40,029 nucleotides of DNA, taken from positions 1-40,029 of the forward strand of contig CAAFRB010000027.1 of the NCBI GenBank assembly GCA_900765095.1. Direction: 5' to 3'. The number at the start of each line of letters is the position of its first letter. Position 1 is the stretch's first letter. The stretch comes from Clostridia bacterium. GTDB lineage: Bacteria > Bacillota > Clostridia > TANB77 > UBA1234. Position numbers and translations under genes: made by a program. The notes beneath the pieces are model-generated. The model searched no databases. It saw only the letters and a list, made by a program, of their open reading frames with translations, and was not told the origin of the DNA. This document shows, piece after piece, positions 33,284 through 40,029 of this stretch.

Positions 33284-35266
33284 CTAATAATTTACAATTA
33301 ATACTTCAATACTTTTTTCTCTTGTAGTATTATAACTTGAATTAGAATAATCACTTGTCAAATATATTACTTTGTATTTTTTACTCCATTCTTTAAGTAG
33401 TTTATTTTCTTTTCCCTTATGCTCTATAACATTAGATAATGCAAACCTTACATTCTTTTTGTCTAGCTCGTCCAGTACTTTATATAATTTTAATTCTTCT
33501 TCTTCTTTCCAATCTTTAAAGCCTCTATTTCCATCATTATAAGAACCTGTTGTTATAAGATATGGCGGATCACAATATACAAAGTCATTATTATTTAAAT
33601 CTTGCAAATTCAATTTATCAAATTGCTCTGACGAAAATTCAATGTTCATATCTTTTAGCTTTTGAGTAAATAATATAAGGTTATTCCTCATGTTGTCTGA
33701 AAATTGACTTCTATTTCTTCCAAATGGATTATTATATTCTTTATCATTATTAAATCTAAATTGATAATTAAATGAATAACAAGATAAAGTATATAAATCT
33801 ATTGGATCTTTTGTTTTATTATAATATACTCTAAACTTTTTAAACGCCTCTTCATTTTCTTTGGATAATCCATATTCATCTATTCTATTTTCAATATGTT
33901 GTAATACATCATTAATTGGTTTATTATATAATTCTTTATATAAGTCTATAATAAATGAATTAATATCATTACAAATAGTTTTCTTGCTATCTACATTAAT
34001 TCCAACATTAAATCCCCCAGAGAATAAATCAACAAAAGTATTAATATTTTTAGGAAAATATTCTGTTAATTGTGGAAGTAATTTATATTTTCCTCCAATA
34101 TAATTAAGAGGACTTTTTAAGAATTTCTTTCTAGACATAACATCTACAGTATATTCATATTTTTCACTTTCTTCATTTACCATCTCTAAACTATGGATAG
34201 GAATATTTATATATACATCTTCTTTTTTATGCTCTTTAATCTTTGATATATAGAATAAATATTCATAATGTATATCTAATTTTTTTGTTAGTTTGTTTTG
34301 ATATTGCTTATATGGAATCTTATATAATTTGTATGTATCTTCGTTTCCACAATCTATTAAAATGCTTTTAATTTCATCTTCACTTAATAATCCATCTTGA
34401 TTATAACTCACAATAATATGCTTAAAATTAGCCTTTTTAATTAATTCTTTTAATTCATTATAAACTTTGTTCTTTATACAATAATTTGATTTCTCGGTTT
34501 CATATTTTCTAATACCTGTTTTTCCTTTTATCTCTGGATTATCATATCTAGCTATTGTTTCTAATAAATGATAATTAGGTAAATATTGTCGTTCATTATA
34601 TGGTGGATCTAAATATAGAATATCTCCTTTAATTTCTTTAATTAATTCATTAGCATTTCTATTATAGCATTTATTATTAGACTTATTATCTATTACATTC
34701 AATCTAATCAATTCAAATTTCTTAAATGCTCTTTTATCCCATTGTTTTAAGTATGCACCATATGTACCTGTAATATTGGAAACATAAGGTACTCCTTCAA
34801 TTAGTGATGCTAATAGATAATAGTATTCGTTTATTGTTATTAATTCTTTATTTTTCCAATTTTCTATTTTATTACGAATAAAATCGATTCTTAATGCATT
34901 TTCAGGTGTTAAATACATTCTTTCACAATTATCATTTGGTGAATAATTTTCATATATAAATTTATTAAAGTTTTCTTTTGATATATCAGTATTTTCTAAG
35001 TAATCAAATACATCTTCTATATTTAAAACTTTTCTTATCTTATCAAATGTAGGTGTATCAGTATTTTCTATTGTACCCATTTGTAAAATATAAGATGAAT
35101 ACAATAAATCATTTGATATAATAGTATATTTATTTTTAAAGAATCGTGAAACAGATGCTGTCCCTGAAAAAATGTCACAAAACACTTTCTCCGTTCCATC
35201 ACAGTTATCTTTTATTACCTTTGAAATATCATTTAATAAATTAGTTTTATTACCTATAAATCTCAT
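33284..35266 (-). CDS. fokIM: Two-domain adenine methyltransferase, M.FokI type
   Basis: 660 residues with two D12-class N6-adenine methyltransferase domains, each for one strand of an asymmetric site. Domain 1: RFIGNKTNLL, SAM motif DIFSGTASV (31-39), catalytic DPPYNERQYLPN (220-231). Domain 2: LKSPLNYIGGKYKLLPQL, DLFSGGFNVG (413-422), DPPYLITTGSYNDGNRGF (566-583), ending TREKSIEVLIVNY. The blocks and spacing match M.FokI closely. It protects the host from the adjacent nuclease and is transcribed first. AGGAG precedes ATG 35266, and two GGATG sites lie 15-29 bp upstream. Confidence 0.96.
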   Translation of the reverse strand: MRFIGNKTNLLNDISKVIKDNCDGTEKVFCDIFSGTASVSRFFKNKYTIISNDLLYSSYILQMGTIENTDTPTFDKIRKVLNIEDVFDYLENTDISKENFNKFIYENYSPNDNCERMYLTPENALRIDFIRNKIENWKNKELITINEYYYLLASLIEGVPYVSNITGTYGAYLKQWDKRAFKKFELIRLNVIDNKSNNKCYNRNANELIKEIKGDILYLDPPYNERQYLPNYHLLETIARYDNPEIKGKTGIRKYETEKSNYCIKNKVYNELKELIKKANFKHIIVSYNQDGLLSEDEIKSILIDCGNEDTYKLYKIPYKQYQNKLTKKLDIHYEYLFYISKIKEHKKEDVYINIPIHSLEMVNEESEKYEYTVDVMSRKKFLKSPLNYIGGKYKLLPQLTEYFPKNINTFVDLFSGGFNVGINVDSKKTICNDINSFIIDLYKELYNKPINDVLQHIENRIDEYGLSKENEEAFKKFRVYYNKTKDPIDLYTLSCYSFNYQFRFNNDKEYNNPFGRNRSQFSDNMRNNLILFTQKLKDMNIEFSSEQFDKLNLQDLNNNDFVYCDPPYLITTGSYNDGNRGFKDWKEEEELKLYKVLDELDKKNVRFALSNVIEHKGKENKLLKEWSKKYKVIYLTSDYSNSSYNTTREKSIEVLIVNY

Positions 35267-35280
35267 ATTTTTCTCCTCTG

Positions 35281-35383
35281 CATCCTAAAACATCCTTATT
35301 CTATAACATATTACTTTTTTTTACAATATATTTTCAAATATTTGTTAAAATTTTTTTGAGAGCTAGTAATTATACTAGCTCTC
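35281..35383 (-). promoter_or_regulatory. Promoter of the restriction operon with two GGATG sites, and hairpin after int
   Basis: TTGTAA (35321-35326), a short 15-bp spacer, TATAGA (35300-35305). Two GGATG sequences at 35281-35285 and 35291-35295 fall at or just after the start point. Upstream, a perfect 10-bp hairpin GAGAGCTAGT/ACTAGCTCTC (35358-35383) stands after the integrase stop; its tail is A7 then T4 so termination is uncertain. Confidence 0.5.
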
Positions 35384-35389
35384 TATATT

Positions 35390-36667
35390 CTAGTATGCAA
35401 TTTCATATTTAATAATATCGTTTATTAGTTCAGAAGTCATAACCTTATCAAATGCTGTTGTAACATCTTTCTTATTTTGCTCTGTACTTGATATATAAAA
35501 GTTTTCAGTTGTTTCAATATATTTGTGTCCTAGAATATCTGCAACATCTCTAATCTCAACTCCATTTCTCAAATTAGTTGTTGCATAACTTCCTCTTAAA
35601 TCATAAAATCTACAATCCTTAATCCCAAGTTCTTTATGGATTATCTTAAATGGATAGTTCAAAATATTTCTTCCTACATATTTTCCATTCAGTCTTGTAA
35701 AAACTAAATTTGCAATATTCATATGAAGAATATTTCCATTATTCTCAATAATTCGTCTTTCTATTAACTTTCCGTTTTTACCAATTACATCTTCAAAATA
35801 ATAGGTTATATATTTAGATCCATATAATTTCTTTAAATGCTGTTGTTTCTTCTTAAAATTGATTAAGGCTTGAAATAAAGTTGGACTCATATATATTTGT
35901 CTTACTCCATTTTTAGTTTTAGTAGTACCCATATACCATCTACCTTTTCCATCATCAGGCTTATCATATACTGTATGCTTAACATTTATAACTCTATTTT
36001 CAAAGTCTATATCATCCCAAGTCAAGCTACAAACTTCTCCTGTTCTCATTCCAGTATAACAAGCTGTAATAAAAGCGCAAGTGAATACATCATCATTCTT
36101 AAATCGCTCTAATATTGTATTTATTTCATCTTGATTATATAGATGCTTTTCAAATTCAACCTCATCTTCTATTTTAGGCAGTTTTAATGTCATAGCTGGA
36201 TTATACCTTATAAATCCAAATACATCAGTTGCCAATCTAAAACTTGTTTTTAATACTTTCAAAATATTATTAAAATATGATTTTTTATAATTGTACTTAT
36301 TGCAAAGCTCTACTAAAAAAGAATTTAGCTTAACACTTGATAAAGCACTTAATCTATACTTTCCAAGTTCTGGCTTTAAATATTTATCCATTATAGTTTT
36401 ATAAGTTCGTCTTGTATTATATTTTAGAGTAGTTTCACAATAATTTTCATACCAATAATCTAGATAATCACTAAAAGAAATCGTTGTTTCCTTAAAGTTT
36501 AATCCTGTATTCAAATATTCTGCATAAGCTAGATTTCCAGCCTTTATTGCTTCTTTTTTTGTTTCAAACCCAGATTTATTTATAAACTTTCTTTTTCCAT
36601 CTACCTTAGCCACTTCAATTTTATACTGATAATAATTACCTCGTTTTTGTATAGTGACATTACCCAT
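35390..36667 (-). CDS. int: Tyrosine recombinase integrase
   Basis: 425 residues. N-terminal arm-binding domain (about 1-55, VTIQKRGNYYQYKIEVA), a SAM-like core-binding domain (about 65-160, FSDYLDYWYENYCETTLKYN) and the catalytic domain with Arg in CYTGMRTGEVCSLTWDDID, the second box RFYDLRGSYATTNL, ADILGHKYIETTENFYISS with the Tyr nucleophile. The first His of the usual HxxR is Tyr here (YDLR). Likely target is the SEC-C gene end. It follows xis by 5 bp. The same family gives both stumps around the van block. Confidence 0.94.
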   Translation of the reverse strand: MGNVTIQKRGNYYQYKIEVAKVDGKRKFINKSGFETKKEAIKAGNLAYAEYLNTGLNFKETTISFSDYLDYWYENYCETTLKYNTRRTYKTIMDKYLKPELGKYRLSALSSVKLNSFLVELCNKYNYKKSYFNNILKVLKTSFRLATDVFGFIRYNPAMTLKLPKIEDEVEFEKHLYNQDEINTILERFKNDDVFTCAFITACYTGMRTGEVCSLTWDDIDFENRVINVKHTVYDKPDDGKGRWYMGTTKTKNGVRQIYMSPTLFQALINFKKKQQHLKKLYGSKYITYYFEDVIGKNGKLIERRIIENNGNILHMNIANLVFTRLNGKYVGRNILNYPFKIIHKELGIKDCRFYDLRGSYATTNLRNGVEIRDVADILGHKYIETTENFYISSTEQNKKDVTTAFDKVMTSELINDIIKYEIAY

Positions 36668-36672
36668 GGACT

Positions 36673-36918
36673 TTATCTTTCATTGTCTTCATATTTTGAT
36701 AATCTTCTAACATTATCTATATCAGACAAATCGTTTCCCTCATTTTGTTTTATGAAGTCTTCTAAAGCAGATTTAAGAATTCGTATGCTCTTTAGCTTAA
36801 AAGCCTTTAATTTTCCTTTTCGTATTAATTCATAAACATAATTTGGGCTTGCGTGCAATATTTTAGCTACTTCTTGAGCTGTATATACTAATTTTTCTTC
36901 TTTTACTATTTGCGACAT
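36673..36918 (-). CDS. xis: Excisionase-like HTH protein
   Basis: 81 residues of the MerR-like helix_turn_helix_17 class: KLVYTAQEVAKILHASPNYVYELIRKGKLKAFKLKSIRILKSALEDFI. Helps excision and directionality of the integrase. AGGAGG before ATG 36918. It lies between mob (12 bp upstream) and int (5 bp downstream), one operon. Confidence 0.9.
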   Translation of the reverse strand: MSQIVKEEKLVYTAQEVAKILHASPNYVYELIRKGKLKAFKLKSIRILKSALEDFIKQNEGNDLSDIDNVRRLSKYEDNER

Positions 36919-36930
36919 ATAATTAACCTC

Positions 36931-37911
36931 CTATCTTTCTCTATTTTTTCTATTTTTTTCTTTCTTTTGGATTTTTTCTATAATATTCTCTGGAACTTTC
37001 TTTATAAGTCGTTCGTATTTATTAACTTGATTTTGCATTAGTCTAATTCTTTCACTAACTTCAAAATCTTTATTCTCAATTTTTTCTTTTAAGTCAAGAT
37101 TTTCTTCAGCTAGTATTCTATTGTCTTTTCTCTGAATTAAAACTCTTTCTTCTAATTCATTTATATAATCGTTATAAGAATTTACCTTTGCCGAAAATTT
37201 CTCTGCCTTTGGAACAAATTCTGAAAGAATATTAATAGCTTCTTCTTTATTCTTTTTCATTCCTATCATATTAATATTCTCAATTTTCTTTAATAATTGA
37301 TTATATAAGTTATCTAAATTATCAGCTAACTTAAATAACCAGGTAGGAATATGCTTTCTTTTTGTTTCTTGAGCTGATTTTCCTCTTTCAAGTTCATTCC
37401 ATCTTTCGTGCATATAATTATAGTATCTCGTTTGCCATTCTGAAAGGCTTTTTTGATTTCCAAGAATACTTTTAGCTGATAGTTTACCATCTTTATTTAT
37501 AGGGCAAAATACTAAATGCATATGTGGTGTTGCCTCATCCATGTGTACTACTGCTGATATTATTCTATCTTCGCCAATTTCATCTTTCATAAATTTTACT
37601 GCTCTTTCAAAATATTCCCTTTGTTCTCCTTTGCTTAATCTATTCATAAATTCAGGAGAAGCTGTTATCAATGTTTCAACTAATTTGACACTATCTTTTC
37701 TTGTTTTACAGCCATATTCTTTTATTAATTCTTTTATTTTTCTTGAATATGTGTATTGTGGTGCGTGTATGATATGATAGTTCTCTTTAGATTTATTCAT
37801 ATCTATATCTGGATTACTTTTATATGCTTCTTTTTTTCTTTCATTGTGTCTTTCACATCCAGCTATGGCACCACCTTTGTCTTTCTTAAATCGCAATATT
37901 GTGTATGCCAT
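36931..37911 (-). CDS. mob: MobV-family relaxase
   Basis: Nicks oriT for conjugative mobilization. ATG 37911 (MAYTILRFKKDKGGAIAGCE) with GGAAGGG upstream gives 326 residues; an upstream in-frame extension to 37998 would run into the oriT candidate and is not chosen. His22 in ERHNERK aligns with the catalytic His22 of pMV158 MobM; SAVVHMDEATPHMHLVFCPI is the metal HxDExTPHxH motif. The C-terminus is a coiled coil (about 240-320). No coupling protein or type IV secretion genes are in the window, so transfer would need a helper. Confidence 0.95.
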   Translation of the reverse strand: MAYTILRFKKDKGGAIAGCERHNERKKEAYKSNPDIDMNKSKENYHIIHAPQYTYSRKIKELIKEYGCKTRKDSVKLVETLITASPEFMNRLSKGEQREYFERAVKFMKDEIGEDRIISAVVHMDEATPHMHLVFCPINKDGKLSAKSILGNQKSLSEWQTRYYNYMHERWNELERGKSAQETKRKHIPTWLFKLADNLDNLYNQLLKKIENINMIGMKKNKEEAINILSEFVPKAEKFSAKVNSYNDYINELEERVLIQRKDNRILAEENLDLKEKIENKDFEVSERIRLMQNQVNKYERLIKKVPENIIEKIQKKEKNRKNRER

Positions 37912-37946
37912 TCTATTTTTCCCTTCCTTGTTTTTTCTTCGTAGCC

Positions 37947-38004
37947 CACATTTTGATGACGATAATGACGCTAAAATCCTATAGGACTGCTTCATCAAAA
38001 TGTG
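37947..38004. other. oriT: Candidate origin of transfer (oriT)
   Basis: Perfect 13-bp inverted repeat CACATTTTGATGA / TCATCAAAATGTG separated by 32 nt, directly upstream of mob, with a 10-bp palindrome TCCTATAGGA (37977-37986) inside. Location and structure fit a MobV oriT; the nick site cannot be read. Confidence 0.6.
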
Positions 38005-38029
38005 AGAACACTCATATGCTTCTTCGCCT

Positions 38030-38067
38030 GTTAAATATTATCTTGCCAAAGGCAAATAATATTTAAC
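38030..38067. repeat. Strong 17-bp hairpin between rep and mob
   Basis: GTTAAATATTAT / ATAATATTTAAC (12 bp) continues, after a bulged C, into TTGCC/GGCAA with a 3-nt loop. No T tail on the minus strand. Could be a primosome or single-strand origin, or a transcript processing site. Confidence 0.6.
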
Positions 38068-38154
38068 ATTCTCTTTTTGAAAAATTTAAGTAACGATATA
38101 ATCAGCCACATAATTTTTCAAAATCGCATTTATGAGTGTAACACACTACACTTT

Positions 38155-39213
38155 TTACAAAAGTTGTGTGCCAGATGTTCCCTCTGGACTTCCTTTCAAT
38201 GACGATTCCTGTGGTATATTTTTACCGTCATCATCGTCATTGCCGTCAATATCTTTCTTAAAATTTACTAAACGAGATGTGCTTGTCCTTGATGTCTTAA
38301 AACATATTTTATTATCCAATAAAATTGTTTTACTATACTCGTTTAATAACTTTGTAAGATATTGCGGTGTTATATCTTTTTCATCTAAAGAAGTAAGAAG
38401 TTCAGTTGCTGTGCCTTGCCATTCTCCTTTATCATTGACAAAAGATATAACATTATAGATAATCTCTGGAGCATTTTTCATTTCAATATCCTTTTGAAAT
38501 GATCGTTCTAGTAAATTCCATCTGCATTCTTCAAATCTTAATGTGAAAGTCTGATATTCAACATCTCTACCTGTAACAAATAAGGTTGCTACTGAATCAT
38601 CTCTTGATTTCTTTTCTAGTATAAATGTTGTATCACTACTTCCCATTATTCCTGTTGTTCCAGAAATTCTATTAAATACATCACTATCATCTTGTTTCCT
38701 TAGATGGTGTACTAAAATAACAGCAATTTTATTTTTATCTGCAAATTGTTTTAATAAAGATATATCTGTATAGTCGTTAGAATAGTTTATATCATTATTT
38801 TGTTTTCTAACCTTCTGAAGAGTATCAATAACTATTAGTTTAATATCAGGATATTTCTTTAATGTTTGTTCTAATTGAGATGTCAATCCATTTGCAATTT
38901 TATTTGACTCAATAGATATATGAAAATTTGAATCTATCTCATTAGTTAGCTTAAATAATCTTTTTTGAAGTCTTTGATAAGTGTCTTCTAAAGCAAGATA
39001 TAAAACATCACATTTATTTGTTTTTAAGTTCCATATTTCTTCTCCCTTTGAAACTTTAATACAAATATCTAACATTAACCAACTCTTTCCTACTTTTGGA
39101 GCTCCACAAAATATATGAAGTCCTATTGGTAAAATATCTTCAATGATAAATTCTGTTTCATCTAAAGAAGTATATAATAGATTATCTGCATTTACGATTT
39201 TTAAGTCTTCCAA
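38155..39213 (-). CDS. RepA-like RecA-fold helicase / ATPase
   Basis: 352 residues of the AAA_25 (RSF1010 RepA-like) group. Walker A GAPKVGKSW near 37-45, Walker B KLIVIDTLQKVR, VILVHHLRKQDDSD, and the ISGTTGIMGSSDTTF block typical of these hexameric replicative helicases. The C-terminal 120 residues look like a winged-helix region and an acidic Asp-rich tail. Starts at TTG 39213 with AGGAGG 5 nt before it. Probably supports replication of the excised element. Transcription depends on what passes the terminator at 39253. Confidence 0.85.
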   Translation of the reverse strand: MEDLKIVNADNLLYTSLDETEFIIEDILPIGLHIFCGAPKVGKSWLMLDICIKVSKGEEIWNLKTNKCDVLYLALEDTYQRLQKRLFKLTNEIDSNFHISIESNKIANGLTSQLEQTLKKYPDIKLIVIDTLQKVRKQNNDINYSNDYTDISLLKQFADKNKIAVILVHHLRKQDDSDVFNRISGTTGIMGSSDTTFILEKKSRDDSVATLFVTGRDVEYQTFTLRFEECRWNLLERSFQKDIEMKNAPEIIYNVISFVNDKGEWQGTATELLTSLDEKDITPQYLTKLLNEYSKTILLDNKICFKTSRTSTSRLVNFKKDIDGNDDDDGKNIPQESSLKGSPEGTSGTQLL

Positions 39214-39252
39214 GTTTTCCTCCTTTCTAGCAAGTATGCATTTGTAAGCAAC

Positions 39253-39284
39253 AAAAAAGGCTTCGTTATCATAAACGAAACCTT
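39253..39284 (-). terminator. Strong terminator or attenuator before rep
   Basis: AAGGTTTCGTT/AACGAAGCCTT (39274-39284 and 39257-39267; one G-U pair), 6-nt loop, then TTTT on the minus strand, 40 bp before the rep start. No promoter was found between it and rep. Confidence 0.85.
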
Positions 39285-39820
39285 ATATATTCTTATATCA
39301 CTATTATTGGCTATATATTTTATTTTTCCCTTTTGGAGCCACAATTGATATTAATGTTTCGCTTACTTTTTTACTGAAAAATTTCTTTGCTTACTTGCAT
39401 TAAAATTTTTCTCAAAAAAAATATCAGATTTCTTACTTATCCACAGGTTACAAATTACTTGCTAAAAACAAATCTTTAATAAGCCTAATAGCTTTTCACT
39501 TTTAGACATATAAATATTGTACCTGTAAATCAAATAAGATATCTGTTAGCGCTTACGACATCAATATTACTTCTTTACATTGGTTGGAGATAAATTACAT
39601 ATCTTATGATAAAACCAACACCGAGCCTCCGAGACAATGGGCTCCATTAAATTCAATCTGGCTTCCGTCTTGATAATCGAAAAAAGTAATTTCTGTTATT
39701 ACCTTATTAGCTACTTAAAGCCAGTTCTGTTAGATATAATGTAGTTCAGAACTAAAATATATGATTTCAAAAGGGAAATATCTACTATTCAATTTTTCAG
39801 TTATATCCTTTATCGAATAC
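39257..39820 (-). ncRNA. Candidate large noncoding RNA or rep leader, about 560 nt
   Basis: No gene is found in 39285-39826 on either strand. A strong promoter at 39827 and the terminator at 39253 bracket it exactly on the minus strand. It contains G+C-richer, foldable parts: AGTTCTG/CAGAACT, GAGCC/GGCTC and GTTGG/CCAAC enclosing AGATA/TATCT. Size and mobile setting recall ROOL-type RNAs; no family was recognised with certainty. Confidence 0.45.
39361..39460. other. Possible replication origin: iteron-like repeats and DnaA box
   Basis: GCTTACTT at 39361-39368 and 39389-39396, CTTACTT at 39432-39438 and TTACTT at 39455-39460, plus a perfect DnaA box TTATCCACA (39437-39445), in an AT-rich stretch beside rep. 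Confidence 0.4.
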
Positions 39821-39826
39821 ACCTAT

Positions 39827-39855
39827 TTTATATCATCATTTTTTCATTCTGTCAA
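39827..39855 (-). promoter_or_regulatory. Strong promoter upstream of the noncoding stretch
   Basis: TTGACA (39850-39855), 17 bp, TATAAA (39827-39832), with start near 39820. Directly after the terminator at 39875-39909. Confidence 0.85.
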
Positions 39856-39874
39856 CTAATTATGAAAATTTTTT

Positions 39875-39909
39875 AAAAAAAGATAGAAATTTTATTCAAA
39901 TCTCTATCT
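39875..39909 (-). terminator. Terminator of the partial gene at the right edge
   Basis: AGATAGAGATTT/AAATTTCTATCT (12 bp with one G-U pair), 5-nt loop, followed by seven T on the minus strand. Confidence 0.88.
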
Positions 39910-39930
39910 ATCTCTCGCAGAAATTGTAAT

Positions 39931-40029
39931 TTATCTTTCCCTATCTTTATTTTTATCAGCATTTGCTCTTCTTTTTATTCTTAATATTAAACTATCTGGA
40001 CTTTTCTTTACTTCAGCATTTTTGTCTGC
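39931..40029 (-). CDS. C-terminal end of an unidentified protein (partial)
   Basis: The last 32 codons of a minus-strand gene that begins beyond the window: highly charged, with KKSPDSLILRIKRRANADK and ending KDRER. A terminator follows 21 bp after the stop. In mobilizable elements this place often holds a small mobilization or replication accessory gene, but nothing here identifies it. Confidence 0.6.
   Translation of the reverse strand, partial: ADKNAEVKKSPDSLILRIKRRANADKNKDRER

Noticed and set aside
39604..39714. Open frame encoding ITFFDYQDGSQIEFNGAH with a G+C-rich end in the noncoding stretch
   Set aside because: It follows an in-frame stop, has no start codon and no ribosome site; the composition may reflect RNA structure instead.

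Overview
The window comes from an AT-rich, low-GC Bacillota genome, probably an anaerobic, gut-type Clostridia-like bacterium. Supporting this are the strict-anaerobe redox set (rex, an [FeFe]-hydrogenase-type iron-sulfur protein and adhE in one run), clostridial spellings of housekeeping proteins, TTGACA/TATAAT promoters with AGGAGG ribosome sites, and a vanG-type operon. TGA is used as a stop and TGG encodes Trp, so the code is standard. Almost everything reads on the minus strand; the only convincing plus-strand gene is a 79-residue protein at 16964.

Region 1 (1-18.6 kb) is chromosomal backbone: a prepilin-like protein cut by the window edge, rho, rluB, then an operon of a hypothetical gene, lspA (frameshifted), rluD and glgA. 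Two small orphan genes follow, then the redox operon rex / hydrogenase / adhE / kinase / yfcE, then an exported protein pair (PstS-like plus a DUF3298-like protein). The section ends with an unusual patch of unrecognised, more G+C-rich genes (16.9-18.6 kb).

Region 2 (about 19.9-40 kb) is an accretion island. Three short copies of the last 15-17 codons of a SEC-C-motif gene lie at 20082, 21421 and 29874, all on the minus strand, and each is followed by a hairpin that could terminate transcription. I read them as attachment-site duplications left by integrases that target the 3' end of one SEC-C gene whose body would lie beyond the right edge. They define: (E1) a 1.3 kb unit carrying only a peptidase-E-like gene, with a tandem 12-mer repeat at both ends; (E2) an 8.4 kb unit with the vancomycin-resistance operon vanR-vanS-vanW-vanG-vanXY-vanTm-vanTr-vanZ; (E3) a mobilizable element with rep, MobV relaxase, candidate oriT, xis and int, whose cargo is a FokI-like type IIS restriction-modification system plus an AAA ATPase. 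In E2 the van block sits between the N-terminal and C-terminal stumps of an integrase of the E3 type, so it has replaced the middle of that gene.

The van genes form a D-Ala-D-Ser pathway: VanTr makes D-Ser, VanTm probably imports or presents L-Ser, VanG joins D-Ala to D-Ser, and VanXY removes normal D-Ala ends. VanRS probably acts at an operator of TTTAAG repeats spaced 11 bp, directly upstream of vanW. VanT is split as in vanL clusters, and vanZ has a stop at codon 3. In E3 the two-domain methyltransferase and the FokI-like nuclease match the FokI system along their length, and two GGATG sites sit at the methyltransferase promoter. Upstream of rep a strong promoter and a strong terminator bracket about 560 nt without a gene: either a large noncoding RNA or an attenuated rep leader that also holds iteron-like repeats and a DnaA box.
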